Source: Coccinella septempunctata (lineage: Eukaryota; Arthropoda; Insecta; Coleoptera; Coccinellidae). Taken from it: 64,000 bases of DNA. The position numbers and the translations under genes are program-made. The stretch lies in the NCBI RefSeq assembly GCF_907165205.1, contig NC_058196.1, positions 23,974,501 through 24,038,500 on the forward strand, given 5' to 3'. Below are positions 9,887 through 20,194 of this stretch, in pieces. Below the pieces are notes generated by a model, which saw only the letters and a program-made list of their open reading frames with translations, did no database searches and was not told the DNA's origin. Every line of letters starts with the position of its first letter. Position 1 is the stretch's first letter.

Positions 9887-11218
9887 ATGGAGACAAGAAG
9901 GAAACATTTAGCTGGATCGGAAGGTGAGGAAACAAGTACGCAAAAAAATAGTGATACAAACATATTGGAGGTTTTAATGAAGATGAAAGAAGATTTTAAA
10001 GAGTTTGCGGAAAGAATTGATAATAGAATGGAAGAAAATTCGAGAGCAATGAAAGTTACAGCAGAAAGATTGGAAGATATGGAGAAAAGATTTGAAAATA
10101 GAATGGAAGAAGGTTTCATGAAAATTAATGAAATTTTCAATGAAAGAGTTAATAAAACAGAAGAGAAAATAGATAGGAAAATGGGTATGATGATAAGACA
10201 ATGTCAGGAAGATTTAGAAACCACAGAAAATAACATTCGAAAGGAGGTGAGAGAAAAATTAGATTTGGATATAAATAAAATTAAAGAGAATATAGACAAA
10301 CAAAATGAAATCATACAAAGAGTAATGATCAAAGAAAATTTCAGTACACCAGAAATCATATATTCAGATAATACCAAATGGAACTTCAATGGGAAAATAA
10401 AAAAACAACATCCTGTTCCATTTGTTAGATTTCTAGAAAATAAGGAGGGATCTTTTTCGACATTTAGAACATTTAAGGAATATATAAGAAATTTATTGTC
10501 TGAAGAGGCACTATTGTGGTTTAACAACAAGGAAATGAATTTAGATAATTTTTCAGATTTCAAATCAAAATTTCTAGATTATTTTTGGGGTCCAGCACAA
10601 CAAAAGATTATTAAAAACGAATTATTTAGTGGAAAATTCAACCCCATGAAAGGATCATCATATCACAGGTATGCGATGCATATTTATAGTGTTGCACAAT
10701 ATTTAAATGCAGATTTCACAGAAGAATACATAGTAAGTTTAATAATACAGCATTTTGACAAAGATTTAGAAGATGTGTTGTTATTATATGATTTCAAAAA
10801 TATGGATAAATTATGTCAATTTTTGATGAGTCAGGAATATAGGTTGAGGAGAAAATACATCCACAACAATAATCCACAGTATTATAGGAATAACAATAAT
10901 AATAGACAAAACCAGAGAAATGAAATGCAGCAAGGACAAAGAAATAATTATAACTATCAGAGTAACAACAATTACAACAACAACTATAGAAATAACAATA
11001 CAAGATACCGAAATCAGAATCACAGCAGGAATGAAAATCAAATGGGACAATCAAGGGAATATCAAAGAGGATACACTGACCAACAAAGAAGGAGTAGAAG
11101 CGAGGAAGATAGATCAGATCCACAAGGAAATAGAAGAATAAATGTTATGAACAGGCAGAGTAATTCACAGCAAGATGTAAGAATTTTGAATGAAGACAGA
11201 TATGAAAATTTTCAGTAA
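9887..11218 (+). CDS. gag: Gag structural protein of the Ty3-type element
   Basis: A 443-residue protein from ATG 9887 to TAA 11216-11218, which would assemble the cytoplasmic particle that packages element RNA. Residues about 25-150 are rich in Lys and Glu with repeated hydrophobic spacing (for example EDMEKRFENRMEEG), predicting a long coiled coil. Residues about 165-325 look like a retrotransposon capsid domain (FRTFKEYIRNLL, LLWFNNKEMN, FKSKFLDYFWGP). Residues about 325-440 are rich in Asn, Arg and Gln with NNNNN runs. This tail is probably the RNA-binding part, because no CCHC zinc knuckle is present. Some insect gypsy-like Gags also lack the knuckle. The frame overlaps the open -1 pol frame only at its last 13 bases. 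Confidence 0.92.
   Translation: METRRKHLAGSEGEETSTQKNSDTNILEVLMKMKEDFKEFAERIDNRMEENSRAMKVTAERLEDMEKRFENRMEEGFMKINEIFNERVNKTEEKIDRKMGMMIRQCQEDLETTENNIRKEVREKLDLDINKIKENIDKQNEIIQRVMIKENFSTPEIIYSDNTKWNFNGKIKKQHPVPFVRFLENKEGSFSTFRTFKEYIRNLLSEEALLWFNNKEMNLDNFSDFKSKFLDYFWGPAQQKIIKNELFSGKFNPMKGSSYHRYAMHIYSVAQYLNADFTEEYIVSLIIQHFDKDLEDVLLLYDFKNMDKLCQFLMSQEYRLRRKYIHNNNPQYYRNNNNNRQNQRNEMQQGQRNNYNYQSNNNYNNNYRNNNTRYRNQNHSRNENQMGQSREYQRGYTDQQRRSRSEEDRSDPQGNRRINVMNRQSNSQQDVRILNEDRYENFQ
11206..11212 (+). promoter_or_regulatory. -1 ribosomal frameshift heptamer A AAT TTT
   Basis: In the gag frame the bases read GA(A AAT TTT) CAG TAA, a canonical X XXY YYZ heptamer two codons before the gag stop. The pol frame is closed by TGA at 11203-11205 and open from 11206, so the switch must fall within 11206-11218, exactly where the heptamer lies. 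The first in-frame ATG of pol is near 11497, after the protease active site, so independent initiation would lose protease. The downstream stimulatory structure, if any, was not resolved. Confidence 0.85.
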
Positions 11219-14200
11219 AAGCACCTATTGAAATCAACAATATTTATCAACATCCAAGAGAATTTATAAATTTAGGAGAAAATACGGATTACAGTGATGT
11301 CAAAAGTTTAATTTATGTGAAAGCTAAATTTTATAAAAAAAATATCAAAATTTTAATAGATACTGGTTCAGAAATAACACTCATCAATAAGAATATTGTG
11401 AAGGAACTCAAATTAGAACAAAATTGTTACAAAATACCGAAAACAATTTTAATAGGTGCAAATAATAAAAAATTAGGGGAAGTATCAGTGGGCATTATGG
11501 GAGAAATTATATTCAATGATAACGAATATAAAATGCAACTTATAATAATTGATAATATGGATTATGATATGGTACTTGGAACAGATGAAATGGATAGGAA
11601 CAATGTGATAGTTGATTACAAAAATGGACAATTGCAAATAGGAGAAGATATAATAAATTTTGAGAAAGATAACGAACTGATGGTAAAAAAAGAAGATAAA
11701 ATGAAATTGAATGGAATGCATATGGAAAAATTGCAGGATGTGAGAGAAATTATATGTGATTCGACTAAAATAGGAGAAGTGCAAAGCTTGTTAGGGAAAT
11801 ATAAAAATATCATAACTAAAGAAAACAGAATTGCTAAAGACTACACACACAAGATACAACTTAAAGGATTAGAACATTTCAAAAGTAAAACATATCCAAT
11901 ACCCTATAAATACAGAAAGGAAGTATCACAAGAAATAAACAAAATGTTAGAAAATGGTATTATTGAAAAATGTAATTCCAGATTTATAAATCCCATCGTT
12001 GTAGTTAAGAAGAAAAATGGAGAATTAAGACTTTGTTTAGATGCAAGGAATATAAATAGATACACAATTCCCCAATATGAAGCACCAATGAATGTAGAAG
12101 CAATATTTGGTAGAATTACAGGTTCTCATATATTTTCAAAGGTGGATTTGAAACATAGTTTTTGGTTGATTCCATTAGATATAAAAAGTAGAGATTACAC
12201 TGCTTTTTCTATTGATGGGGTTCTGTATAGATTCAAAGTTGTACCTTTCGGATTGCAAAGTTCTTGTTCGGCTCTTGTAAGAGCACTCCATTCAATTTTG
12301 GATAAACACGAAGAATTCATTTTACATTATATAGATGATATCTTGATATTTTCAAAGGATGAAGTTAGTCATTTAAATCACATTGAGATATTGATGAAGG
12401 AATTGGATACAGCAGGATTAAAAATCAATGTAGAGAAATGTCAATTTTTCCAAAAAGAAATTATATTTCTAGGATATAAATTAGATCAAGAAGGAGTAAC
12501 AATAGACGAAGAAAGGATTAAAATCATAGAAGATTATAGAAGACCAGAAAATTTGAAGTCATTAAGAGGATTCTTGGGATTGATTAATTATTTCAAAAAA
12601 TTAATTCCAAATTTAAGCGGAAAAGAAATAGCATTGATTGAATTATTAAGGAAAGGAAATAAATGGCAATGGAAAGAAGAACAGGAACAAGCTTTTGTGG
12701 AAATAAAAAAAGAATTTTCAAAAAATTTGAAAATATATCATCCTCAGTATGATCAACCATTCACGTTGAGAACTGATGCTTCCATGTATAAATTTGCTGG
12801 AGTATTATTACAATATCAAAATGGTATAGAAGTACCCATATGTTTTGTTTCTAGAGTGACGAAGAAATATGAAAGAAAATATAGTGTAACTGAATTGGAA
12901 TTTGCGAGTATTATATTTTGTGTAAAAAAATTGAGATTTTATTTATTAGGATCGAAATTTTTTATTGAAACTGACCATTTATCATTGCTGAATATTATGA
13001 ATAATAGATTACTCAACAATAGAATACATCGAGGAACATTACTTTTACAGGAATATGATTTTGAAATTAAATATATAAAGGGAAAAAATAATATAGTAGC
13101 AGACATATTAACAAGAGATGATGAAAAAGGGAGAAAAGAAAATAGAAAAGTACAAATTGGAATGAATATTCTAAGGGAGAACGAAGGATTATTTTCGAAG
13201 AAGAATATAGTAGAAGAACAAAGCAAAATGACAACACAAGAATTGAAGAATTGTACAAAGATTGATGATATCTATATAAAAAGAACAGGGGAGAAGGATT
13301 TATATGTCATAAGTGAAAGATTAGCGAGAGAAATTTTAACAGAGTTACATGAAGAATATGGTCATCCAGGAAGCAGAAAAATTTGGTTGATATTCCGGGA
13401 AAATTATATATCGAAGAAGGATGGGACGATCAGTAAAAATATCACCAAACATTGTAAGATATGTCAAATGAACAAAAACAAGAATTTTGTGAATTACAAC
13501 GAACCAAGAAATATATTTGTAGAAGGAAAATTGGATATAGTTGCTATAGATTTTCTTGGGGAGTTAATAATGACAGAAAGAGGAAATAAATTTATTTTCA
13601 TAATGGTGGATATTTTCTCGAAATACATTAAATTGTATGCATGCCCGAACACTAAAGTCAATACAATTATAAGAAGAGTAAGACAATATGTAGAAGAAAT
13701 TGGAAAACCAAATAGAGTAATTTTGGATAATGCCACATATTTTCAGAATAATAGATTTAGGAAATTTTGTCAACAAATGAATATTACATTAAATTATACC
13801 AGCATAAGACATCCTGAATCAAATCCGTCAGAAAGGTTTATACAAGAAGTATTGAAATTTTTGAGGATATCAGTTGAAGGAAATCACAAGTCTTGGGATC
13901 TACAATTACAAAAGGTAGAATTTTTTTTAAATTCAATTCCAAATACAACAACAGAGGAAACTCCATTATTTTTGATGAAGCAAATAAAACCTGAAAGACA
14001 CTGGTATGACCTAGAAGAAAGAAATTATGATGACATCTTACAAGAAATTAGAAGGAAGTTAAAAAAAAGTGGAGAGAAATATCTTAAAAGGATGGAGAAG
14101 AAGAAAAAGAAGAAAATTATATTTAAGAAAGGAGATTTAGTTATTGTCCGATCTAAAAGAATATCTGATAAAAAGAAAAATATTTGTGCAAAACTATTAC

Positions 14201-14346
14201 CTCCTTTTGAAGGACCATATATGATTGATAGTGAAAACAATTTAAATAGTTATCGATTGAAAGAGATTAATACAGATAGAGTACGTGGTATCTTCAATAT
14301 CAATGATATATATTTGTACAGTCAAGAAATGAGTATTGAAAATTGA
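11206..14346 (+). CDS. pol: Pol polyprotein: protease, reverse transcriptase, RNase H, integrase
   Basis: Expressed by -1 frameshift from gag; the frame is open from 11206 to the stop at 14344-14346 (1046 residues). Counted from codon 11317: the aspartic protease has ILIDTGSE at about 13-20 and MVLGTDEM as its second motif. Reverse transcriptase spans about 180-400, with FSKVDLKHSFW, VPFGLQSS and the YIDD catalytic box near 338. RNase H has FTLRTDAS near 481, then ELEFAS and FIETDHLSLL. Integrase has an HHCC zinc site (HEEYGH and HCKIC, about 678-715), catalytic Asp in VAIDFLGE (about 742) and LDNATYF (about 803), and Glu in NPSERFIQEV (about 838). A LLPPFEGPYMI segment near the end resembles the integrase C-terminal fold. 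All catalytic residues are present and there are no internal stops. No chromodomain was seen. Confidence 0.95.
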   Translation, partial: KFSVKAPIEINNIYQHPREFINLGENTDYSDVKSLIYVKAKFYKKNIKILIDTGSEITLINKNIVKELKLEQNCYKIPKTILIGANNKKLGEVSVGIMGEIIFNDNEYKMQLIIIDNMDYDMVLGTDEMDRNNVIVDYKNGQLQIGEDIINFEKDNELMVKKEDKMKLNGMHMEKLQDVREIICDSTKIGEVQSLLGKYKNIITKENRIAKDYTHKIQLKGLEHFKSKTYPIPYKYRKEVSQEINKMLENGIIEKCNSRFINPIVVVKKKNGELRLCLDARNINRYTIPQYEAPMNVEAIFGRITGSHIFSKVDLKHSFWLIPLDIKSRDYTAFSIDGVLYRFKVVPFGLQSSCSALVRALHSILDKHEEFILHYIDDILIFSKDEVSHLNHIEILMKELDTAGLKINVEKCQFFQKEIIFLGYKLDQEGVTIDEERIKIIEDYRRPENLKSLRGFLGLINYFKKLIPNLSGKEIALIELLRKGNKWQWKEEQEQAFVEIKKEFSKNLKIYHPQYDQPFTLRTDASMYKFAGVLLQYQNGIEVPICFVSRVTKKYERKYSVTELEFASIIFCVKKLRFYLLGSKFFIETDHLSLLNIMNNRLLNNRIHRGTLLLQEYDFEIKYIKGKNNIVADILTRDDEKGRKENRKVQIGMNILRENEGLFSKKNIVEEQSKMTTQELKNCTKIDDIYIKRTGEKDLYVISERLAREILTELHEEYGHPGSRKIWLIFRENYISKKDGTISKNITKHCKICQMNKNKNFVNYNEPRNIFVEGKLDIVAIDFLGELIMTERGNKFIFIMVDIFSKYIKLYACPNTKVNTIIRRVRQYVEEIGKPNRVILDNATYFQNNRFRKFCQQMNITLNYTSIRHPESNPSERFIQEVLKFLRISVEGNHKSWDLQLQKVEFFLNSIPNTTTEETPLFLMKQIKPERHWYDLEERNYDDILQEIRRKLKKSGEKYLKRMEKKKKKKIIFKKGDLVIVRSKRISDKKKNICAKLLPPFEGPYMIDSENNLNSYRLKEINTDRVRGIFNINDIYLYSQEMSIEN

Positions 14347-14524
14347 GAAAAGAGTCAACATAAAAAAAAAATTTTTTTTTAACTTCAGTTTTGTATTCAT
14401 TTTTTTTATTATGAAGCAATCATTGAAGGTTATAAGTAGGTTAGTTGAATCCAAGAGTTTTGTTTGAAAATATAAAATTTTCATTTTCAGAATCTTCAAT
14501 TTAAAAATAAAAATTTTTAATTTT

Positions 14525-14532
14525 GGAGAATT
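14525..14532 (+). promoter_or_regulatory. Weak polypurine-tract candidate
   Basis: GGAGAA followed by TT directly abuts the 3' LTR, where the plus-strand primer tract should lie. It is short and not purely purine, so the assignment is positional. Confidence 0.4.
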
Positions 14533-15497
14533 TGTTATGGTTCAGTTTTTACCAAATGAATGTATTGTTGAATTGTCGTGAGTAACAATTCAAATCGTAC
14601 AAAATTTAGTTTCATATAAAAGAATTTTTCAGTTGGAAATTTCAAAGAGGTTTCTCAGTTCTAATAAGATCTAGGCTAGTTAGTTGTTCTTCGAATTTTA
14701 GAAAATTGTTACATTTGTTAGCATTAATGAGGATATTTAAATTATCATAGATGCTCAGATTTGAAAATTTCAAGATGACAGGAAACAAAAAATAGAATTG
14801 TCAGAATTTTTTTTGAGAGTATGAATGAAAGTAATGTTTTTGTAATTTGGATATTGAAAGATTGAATATTATCGATACAGTATGTATAGAGTTCGGAGTT
14901 CAAGAATGTTATAATCTCATATGAGATCTTGAATTGAAAAATTGAATACAAGGATAAACATGAACTTTGATGGGAGAAAATCCTAATATGGAGGTGATAT
15001 AATACATGACGAATTAAAAGAAGAAAGAAAGACAAATTTGATGGAAACATGGAGATTCTTCAAGAGATATTGAGAAAATTTCCGAAATTTTGACAACAAT
15101 ATAGTACAACAATAATGAATTCGACCAGTGATATCAGATAAGTAGTGTCATAGGAGCTAACTTTCGTGAAGTGATATAGACAGGACAATCAGAGATATAA
15201 AGTAAGGTAATTTAGTAATTAGTATTTAAGTGTTTGTATTTTATTATTTTCTGATTGATTATAGTTTGTTAATTGAATATTAAATTTTTTTTATATATAT
15301 CATTGATAAATATCATAAAGCACTTTACAGCTGAGAACCCCCTTGAGAAAGAGTTAATAGAAAAATATTTCAAAATTCATTGAAAGTTGGTATTAAATCA
15401 ATTTCAAAAGGTTTATGAATCCGTTTAAACTAAATTTAAAATTTTTTATTCATAACAGATTGACAATAAAGGGATTGATATAAAACGGATCATAACA
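14533..15497 (+). repeat. 3' LTR (965 bp)
   Basis: By eye identical to the 5' LTR except for the 16-bp indel: this copy reads CAGTGATATCAGATAAG at the junction. It ends CATAACA, followed by the GTAC target duplication. Confidence 0.95.
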
Positions 15498-15501
15498 GTA
15501 C

Positions 15502-16687
15502 TGAATATTTCATTCCGTGAAGTTAAGGTAGTGTTTACTTAAGGTTAGGTTAGGTTTTTGTTTCCTTGTAGAATTCAAGAAAAGCTTGTTATTCAAAATA
15601 TCTTTCTTCTTCTGATTTTCATCGAGTAGGTCAGTTTAAATTAGGTGAGGACGCGTTAGGTTGGGTGAAAGATTCATGGGATTATGCTATGTTTCTTAAC
15701 CTCATCAATTTGAATGATACCGTGTTTCTGAGAATGTTTTTCTAGTACTGATTCCAAAGTAAAGGACATTTACCTGATAAATTAACCAAAGCACTTTCTG
15801 TAAATGATAAGAACTAGCATATAAACGAAATGAACTGTCATGAGATACTTCATTATCCCCTGCATTCAAATAACAATGTTGATTGTCGTACTCAAAAAAA
15901 GTCGACAATTTCTGAAGGCAAATAGTCTCAGCCCGCAGACAGTTTTCTTCCGCAAACTCTTTTCGTTCGCTGTCGTCACTATACGGCACAGTAAGAGAGC
16001 TTCGTCATTTTCGTGAATCCATGATTTGATACAAACATGAGTGCCTGTGATTATTACTGTCATTTGGTGTTGAGAATGTGATTTTAATATTAATTTCCAT
16101 AATTATTCAGAATGGATAGTGACAGCGATATGGCCAGCAAATAGGTGAGTAACTTCCATAAAGTTGTGTAGTGGTCGACGAAAAAATTTAACATGCAGCT
16201 TGGCAAGAAACTATCTATTGTCCCGCCTAATTGCTAGCTTGGTCTATCAAATTGCAGGCTTGACTCTAACAGTTTTTCTGCCTTGGTTTAACTGACACTT
16301 AGATTAAGTCAACAATGAGATATTATTGATAAAATTAATAAAGATTTTGAAGCATAGCGTATAAAACCCATGTATGTAATAACGAGCATTATTCAGTGCT
16401 GTCATAATTTGACAGAACGTAAAATTATTCGGAAACCATGTAATCAACTTTGCTTTCCATGAAACGTTCAGGGTGTTCACTTTTAATCACATTTTAGGTC
16501 CAAAATCAGTTTCTTCTAGTCAATCTGAACTGATATCATTCATATGTATACAAGAGTTATTGATGCTCATATTTATAGGTACCAATATAACGTATACCTG
16601 AATTAATATTGTCCATCTGCCGTATACTTTACTCGAAATGATCAAAAGTAGGTTCGGATGAGACCGGATAGTCTAGCCTATACAGTT
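15502..16687. other. Intergenic with short TTAGG-like motif
   Basis: At about 15540 the sequence reads AAGGTTAGGTTAGGTTTTT, two to three units of the insect telomere-type TTAGG motif. At 16112-16144 a short ATG frame (MDSDSDMASK, then TAG) precedes GTGAGT, but the stop comes before the donor, so no exon is called. Confidence 0.4.
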
Positions 16688-16762
16688 ATCAGGCCCAACT
16701 ATTTTGTCCTGACGCACTTAGCATGAACTGTTTGGGCCCAACACAAAATAGTTTGGCCTGAT
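16688..16762. repeat. Short inverted repeat, 20-bp arms
   Basis: ATCAGGCCCAACTATTTTGT (16688-16707) and ACAAAATAGTTTGGCCTGAT (16743-16762) are reverse complements with one mismatch, separated by 35 bp. It is a hairpin and possibly a MITE core or a deleted DNA element. Confidence 0.75.
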
Positions 16763-17070
16763 GAAATCGGGTTTGCCTGGTAACATATCTTCACGGACCA
16801 TTCGGAATACATAAAGGGTTGTTTAATTATTGCAGCAAGTTTCGTAGTTCATTACAAATCTCAGATTTCCATTTGTTTGATTCAAAATTGGAAACCAAGG
16901 TTAAAATATTTGGATAGTGCTCAATGCTGCAATAGGGAATACTCCTTCGGACGAAAATGATATATTTTTTATTAAATATCTTTGAAACATCACATTTTGA
17001 AATAACCATTTCAACCGTTTCCTGAAAACAATTATTTAAAGTACTTAAAACTGAAAAAAAAATTTATTTA

Positions 17071-17286
17071 AAATTCGAAGCGTTTCGTTTCTATTGCACA
17101 AGTTGGCAACATCGACTGAAATATGCGTTGATAATAAAGGTCCACAAATACAGGTTGCTGTTGAGGCTCGCCAGTGAATACGCGCCTTATCAACAGCTGT
17201 GATTTTATAAACAGCCATTGTTCTTTTTATTTTCTAGTAGGCGCTGTTGCCAAAACGTAAACTAGAATCGAAGCGATTTGAATTTT
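17071..17286. repeat. Small MITE-like element with about 40-bp terminal inverted repeats
   Basis: The left end AAATTCGAAGCGTTTCG...TTGGCAACA and the reverse complement of the right end (AAATTCAAATCGCTTCG...TTGGCAACA) match over about 40 bp with several differences. The element is about 216 bp and has no coding capacity. AT-rich sequence abuts both ends and hides any target duplication. Confidence 0.7.
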
Positions 17287-17569
17287 AAAATTAAAATTTG
17301 AAGAATAATTTTGAATAGTTTCCGTGGTGCAATTGAAAAATTCATGAGTGAAATTCATAATTATTCAGTTTAAACTTGCATATGCTGTGATAACCCAAAT
17401 TGAGGAGAATTCCTCATTGTTCGTTTCCTTGAAGATAAATTTCAATATGTTATGAATGTTTGAAGTACTAACACATTTTGATGGTTGAAGATATACAGCT
17501 TACGTCATGTTTATGTCTGAAAAATATTCACAGCTCTACTTCACTCCTAACAAATCAGATACAACATTT

Positions 17570-19318
17570 TTTTTTTTTTTATAGCAGGGGGAATCTGCGA
17601 CCGTGAAAACACGGGGCTCTATCTCTCGCCCAGAGGAACCCATTTCTAGGGAACACTGTGGGGTTACTCACTCTCCTGAGTTTGCGACCCACTAAACCTA
17701 ACCTGCTTTACATTGGTTCGGAGCATTTGCCTATAAACCATTTATCCCTTAATCGGTTAATTTCTTCTTGCACATTGTCGTGCTAGGGTTTTCATGTTCG
17801 TCCATTTCGGATATCTCTTCTTAGTATAGTTCCAATAAGTTTCCGTACTCATTTTAATCTCTCCTCAATTGATCTCGTGGTCTCCTTTTGTAAATTCTCA
17901 TTCTTCCTCTGTCTTCCTCCGGATCGTAGTCCACTAGTCTCCTGAGTTCTTCGTTTGGATGTTCCTTCGCTGTTTCGAATAACTTTTCAGCTTTCCTCTT
18001 CATAAATTCGGTGATGGTTTCCCACTTCAAGTCTCGATATATCTGTTTGTTCCTGACAAACCAAGGCGCATCTAAGGCACATCGTAGTAGCTTGTTTTCT
18101 GTTGCCTGAATTCTTTGTATATGGCTCTTTGCCGCGAATCCCCAAGCACCTGATCCATAAGTCAGTTGCGGTCTAGCAATGGCTTTGATTATTTTCAATT
18201 TTGTCTCATTTGACATGTGGCTCTTTCTACCTATCAGCAGGTAGAGCATATTCATCGCTGCCTTGGTTTTGTCAACGGCTTGTTTGATATGGCTTCTCCA
18301 TGTTAGACCTTTGTCTAGGGTGATACCTAAATATTTTGCTTCGTTTTTCCATTCGATTTCTTCTCCATCTACCTCTAAATTTGTTGTAGTTCTCAGTCTC
18401 CTCTTCTGCAGTAATATCGCTTGGCTCTTTTGTCCGTTGAGCTTTATTTTCCATTTAATACACCAGTCATTTATTTCATCTATAGCTTCTTGTAATTTTC
18501 CTTCTATGATTTCTGGCTTGCGATGTCGAATTGCGATTCCCATGTCGTCGGCATATAGTGTCAGCATAGTCCTTGGAGATTTTGGTATACCGTGAATATA
18601 TATGTTATACAGTAACGGCCCAAGTACTGACACTTGAGGCACCCCTGCTTCCATATATCAGGTTGTGGAGTTTTCTCCTTCTACTTTCACGTAGAATCTT
18701 CTGTTCCTCAAATAATTCCTAATCAACTTGCACAGTTTCATTGAATATCCAGCATATCTCATTTTGTAAATCAATCCTTCATGCCATACTCTGTCGAATG
18801 CTCTGGCGACATCTAGTAGTACAAGACCCGTTGCTTGTTGCTTTTGAAATCCTTCTGTTATGTATTCTGTGAGTCTCAGTAATTGCTGTTCAGTTGAGTG
18901 ATCTCTTCTGAATCCGAATTGCTCTGCTGGAATAAGATTCAGATTTTCAGTTTCTTCTGTCAGCCTTCTAGCGATTACCCTTTCTACTACTTTTCCTAGG
19001 GCGGACAATAAACTTATCGGCCTGTAGTTTTGGGGGAATTTTTTATCTTTGCCTGGTTTGTTGAACACTATGACTTCTGCAGTTTTCCACTTTTCTGGAT
19101 AGTGTTCAGTCCTCATTATACCGTTTCCAATATTTGTGAGAGCAGCTTTACCTTTTCTAGATAATTTCTTCAACATAGCATTCGTTATTTTATCACTTCC
19201 GGGAGCTTTTCTATTTTTCAAGCTTCTAATTATCTCTTTTATTTCAAATGGAGAAGTTGGTTTTTCTATTTTGTCGTCTACTGGTGGTTCGTCCATTTCT
19301 TCTTCGTTGTTCTCTACT
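17570..19318 (-). mobile_element. Young 5'-truncated Jockey-like non-LTR retrotransposon
   Basis: Bounded by a 13-bp direct repeat AGATACAACATTT at 17557-17569 and 19319-19331, the target-site duplication. On the minus strand it ends in a poly(A) run (seen as T at 17570-17580). The 5' end is cut within the reverse-transcriptase frame at 19318, the usual outcome of incomplete target-primed copying. It contains coding region 17854-19318 plus about 280 bp of 3' untranslated sequence. The perfect duplication and near-open frame indicate recent insertion. Confidence 0.92.
17854..19318 (-). pseudogene. Jockey-like reverse transcriptase, truncated, one in-frame stop
   Basis: The frame runs from the truncated 5' edge to 17854. 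Core motifs are LKNRKAPGSDKI, PISLLSALGKVVERV, QFGFRRDHST, LLDVARAFDRVWHEGL (first catalytic Asp), GVPQVSVLGPLLYN and TLYADDMGIA (catalytic Asp pair). The thumb (EAKYLGITLDKGLTWRSH) and a basic C-terminus follow. The only interruption is TGA at 18658-18660; the next codons continue in the same frame, so it is a point nonsense mutation. PQVSVLGP has Val where the family has Gly. The endonuclease and gag-like ORF1 are absent through truncation. The first codons of the open frame above 19318 are host sequence from the target duplication. Confidence 0.9.
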
Positions 19319-19331
19319 AGATACAACATTT

Positions 19332-20194
19332 GGACCATTTAGTGGGTACCTTGAAAAAGCTGTGCGATCGCCGACTCCTCCTTCAAAGGCTACCGTAAAT
19401 TAGTATGTAGGTAAGTAAATTGTACAATTCATAACTAATTGACAACGCAAACCTATAAACAACAATACATGTACGCAGGAGATCGACGAACTGAATAAGC
19501 AGTTTTATTAATCCTGATCCTCATATCCGCGCTGCTGAATCCTTATTTCCAACATTCCAACTGAATATGTTCGGTTCACCCTGCGCTGTACCCGTTCCAA
19601 CTGAATGGCTGCGAATACAATCAGAGCCATTATTACACGGCCAGTGTCTACCGTGAAGGGAGAACACGTTTCGGAAAACAAATTGATGCGTTCAATATCG
19701 ACAACTCGGCAGACGTGTTCGTTTGGATGCAACACAAGATATTCCGGGATATGCGACAACGCTCGGCTTGTAGTAATTGAGAACTGAGTAAACAATTTCA
19801 GGAATTTACCGATTCTTGGTTAATAGATAGAGCTTTGAGGGGTTGCTTTGGACTGCGATCAAAGCGGAGAAGACATTTGCGGCTGTGACTGAGCGATAAC
19901 GGCATCATGAATTTCTCAACAGACTCTTGGCTTCGGGAATCGATACTACAATATGTAGAGTAGATCGGTGGGGTTCGAACAAGCATTATTTTCTTAGGGG
20001 AGATTTGCGTTTCACGACAAGGTTACCTAGGTGCAATTAGAGTTATCCTCGACATAGTACTGTTCGTTGGGGAGTCTATGGATAAAAATCGATTGAAAAT
20101 GACAATGCAGATATTTTTGTAATAATTCTTTCAAAACTTAAAAGTTTCTTCGGATTTTTTCAGATAGAGGAAACAGAAAGACAAATGGCACGAA
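19332..20194. other. Intergenic, one unexplained short frame
   Basis: GC is slightly higher than in the surroundings. A 95-codon minus-strand frame (19508-19795) and a 60-codon plus-strand frame (19605-19787) overlap. Neither has a domain I recognise or supporting splice signals, so no gene is called. Confidence 0.35.

Larger units (their letters stand above)
8767..15497 (+). mobile_element. Complete Ty3/gypsy-type LTR retrotransposon
   Basis: A 6731-bp element with two long terminal repeats (8767-9747 and 14533-15497). Each starts TGTTATG and ends CATAACA, perfect 7-bp inverted ends. A 4-bp direct repeat GTAC flanks it (8763-8766 and 15498-15501), the target duplication. Internal order is tRNA-Lys primer site, gag, protease, reverse transcriptase, RNase H, integrase. 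Integrase after RNase H places it in Ty3/gypsy rather than Ty1/copia. Pol is in the -1 frame relative to gag. There is no third (envelope) frame: only 186 bp separate pol from the 3' LTR. The LTRs appear identical apart from one 16-bp indel, so insertion was recent. Both coding frames are intact, and the element may still be able to transpose within its host genome. Confidence 0.96.

Noticed and set aside
10794..11123. Antisense Tyr/Cys-rich frames opposite gag
   Set aside because: Mirror of the Asn/Arg-rich gag tail; no independent evidence.
14347..14532. Possible envelope gene after pol
   Set aside because: Only 186 bp of AT-rich DNA before the LTR; no third frame.
15538..15562. Interstitial telomere array
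   Set aside because: Only two to three TTAGG units; too short to call an array, noted only as a motif.
16112..16150. Short first exon MDSDSDMASK with GTGAGT donor
   Set aside because: An in-frame TAG precedes the donor and no partner exon was found.
19508..19795. 95-codon frame as a host gene
   Set aside because: No recognised domain, splice context or homologous copy in the window.
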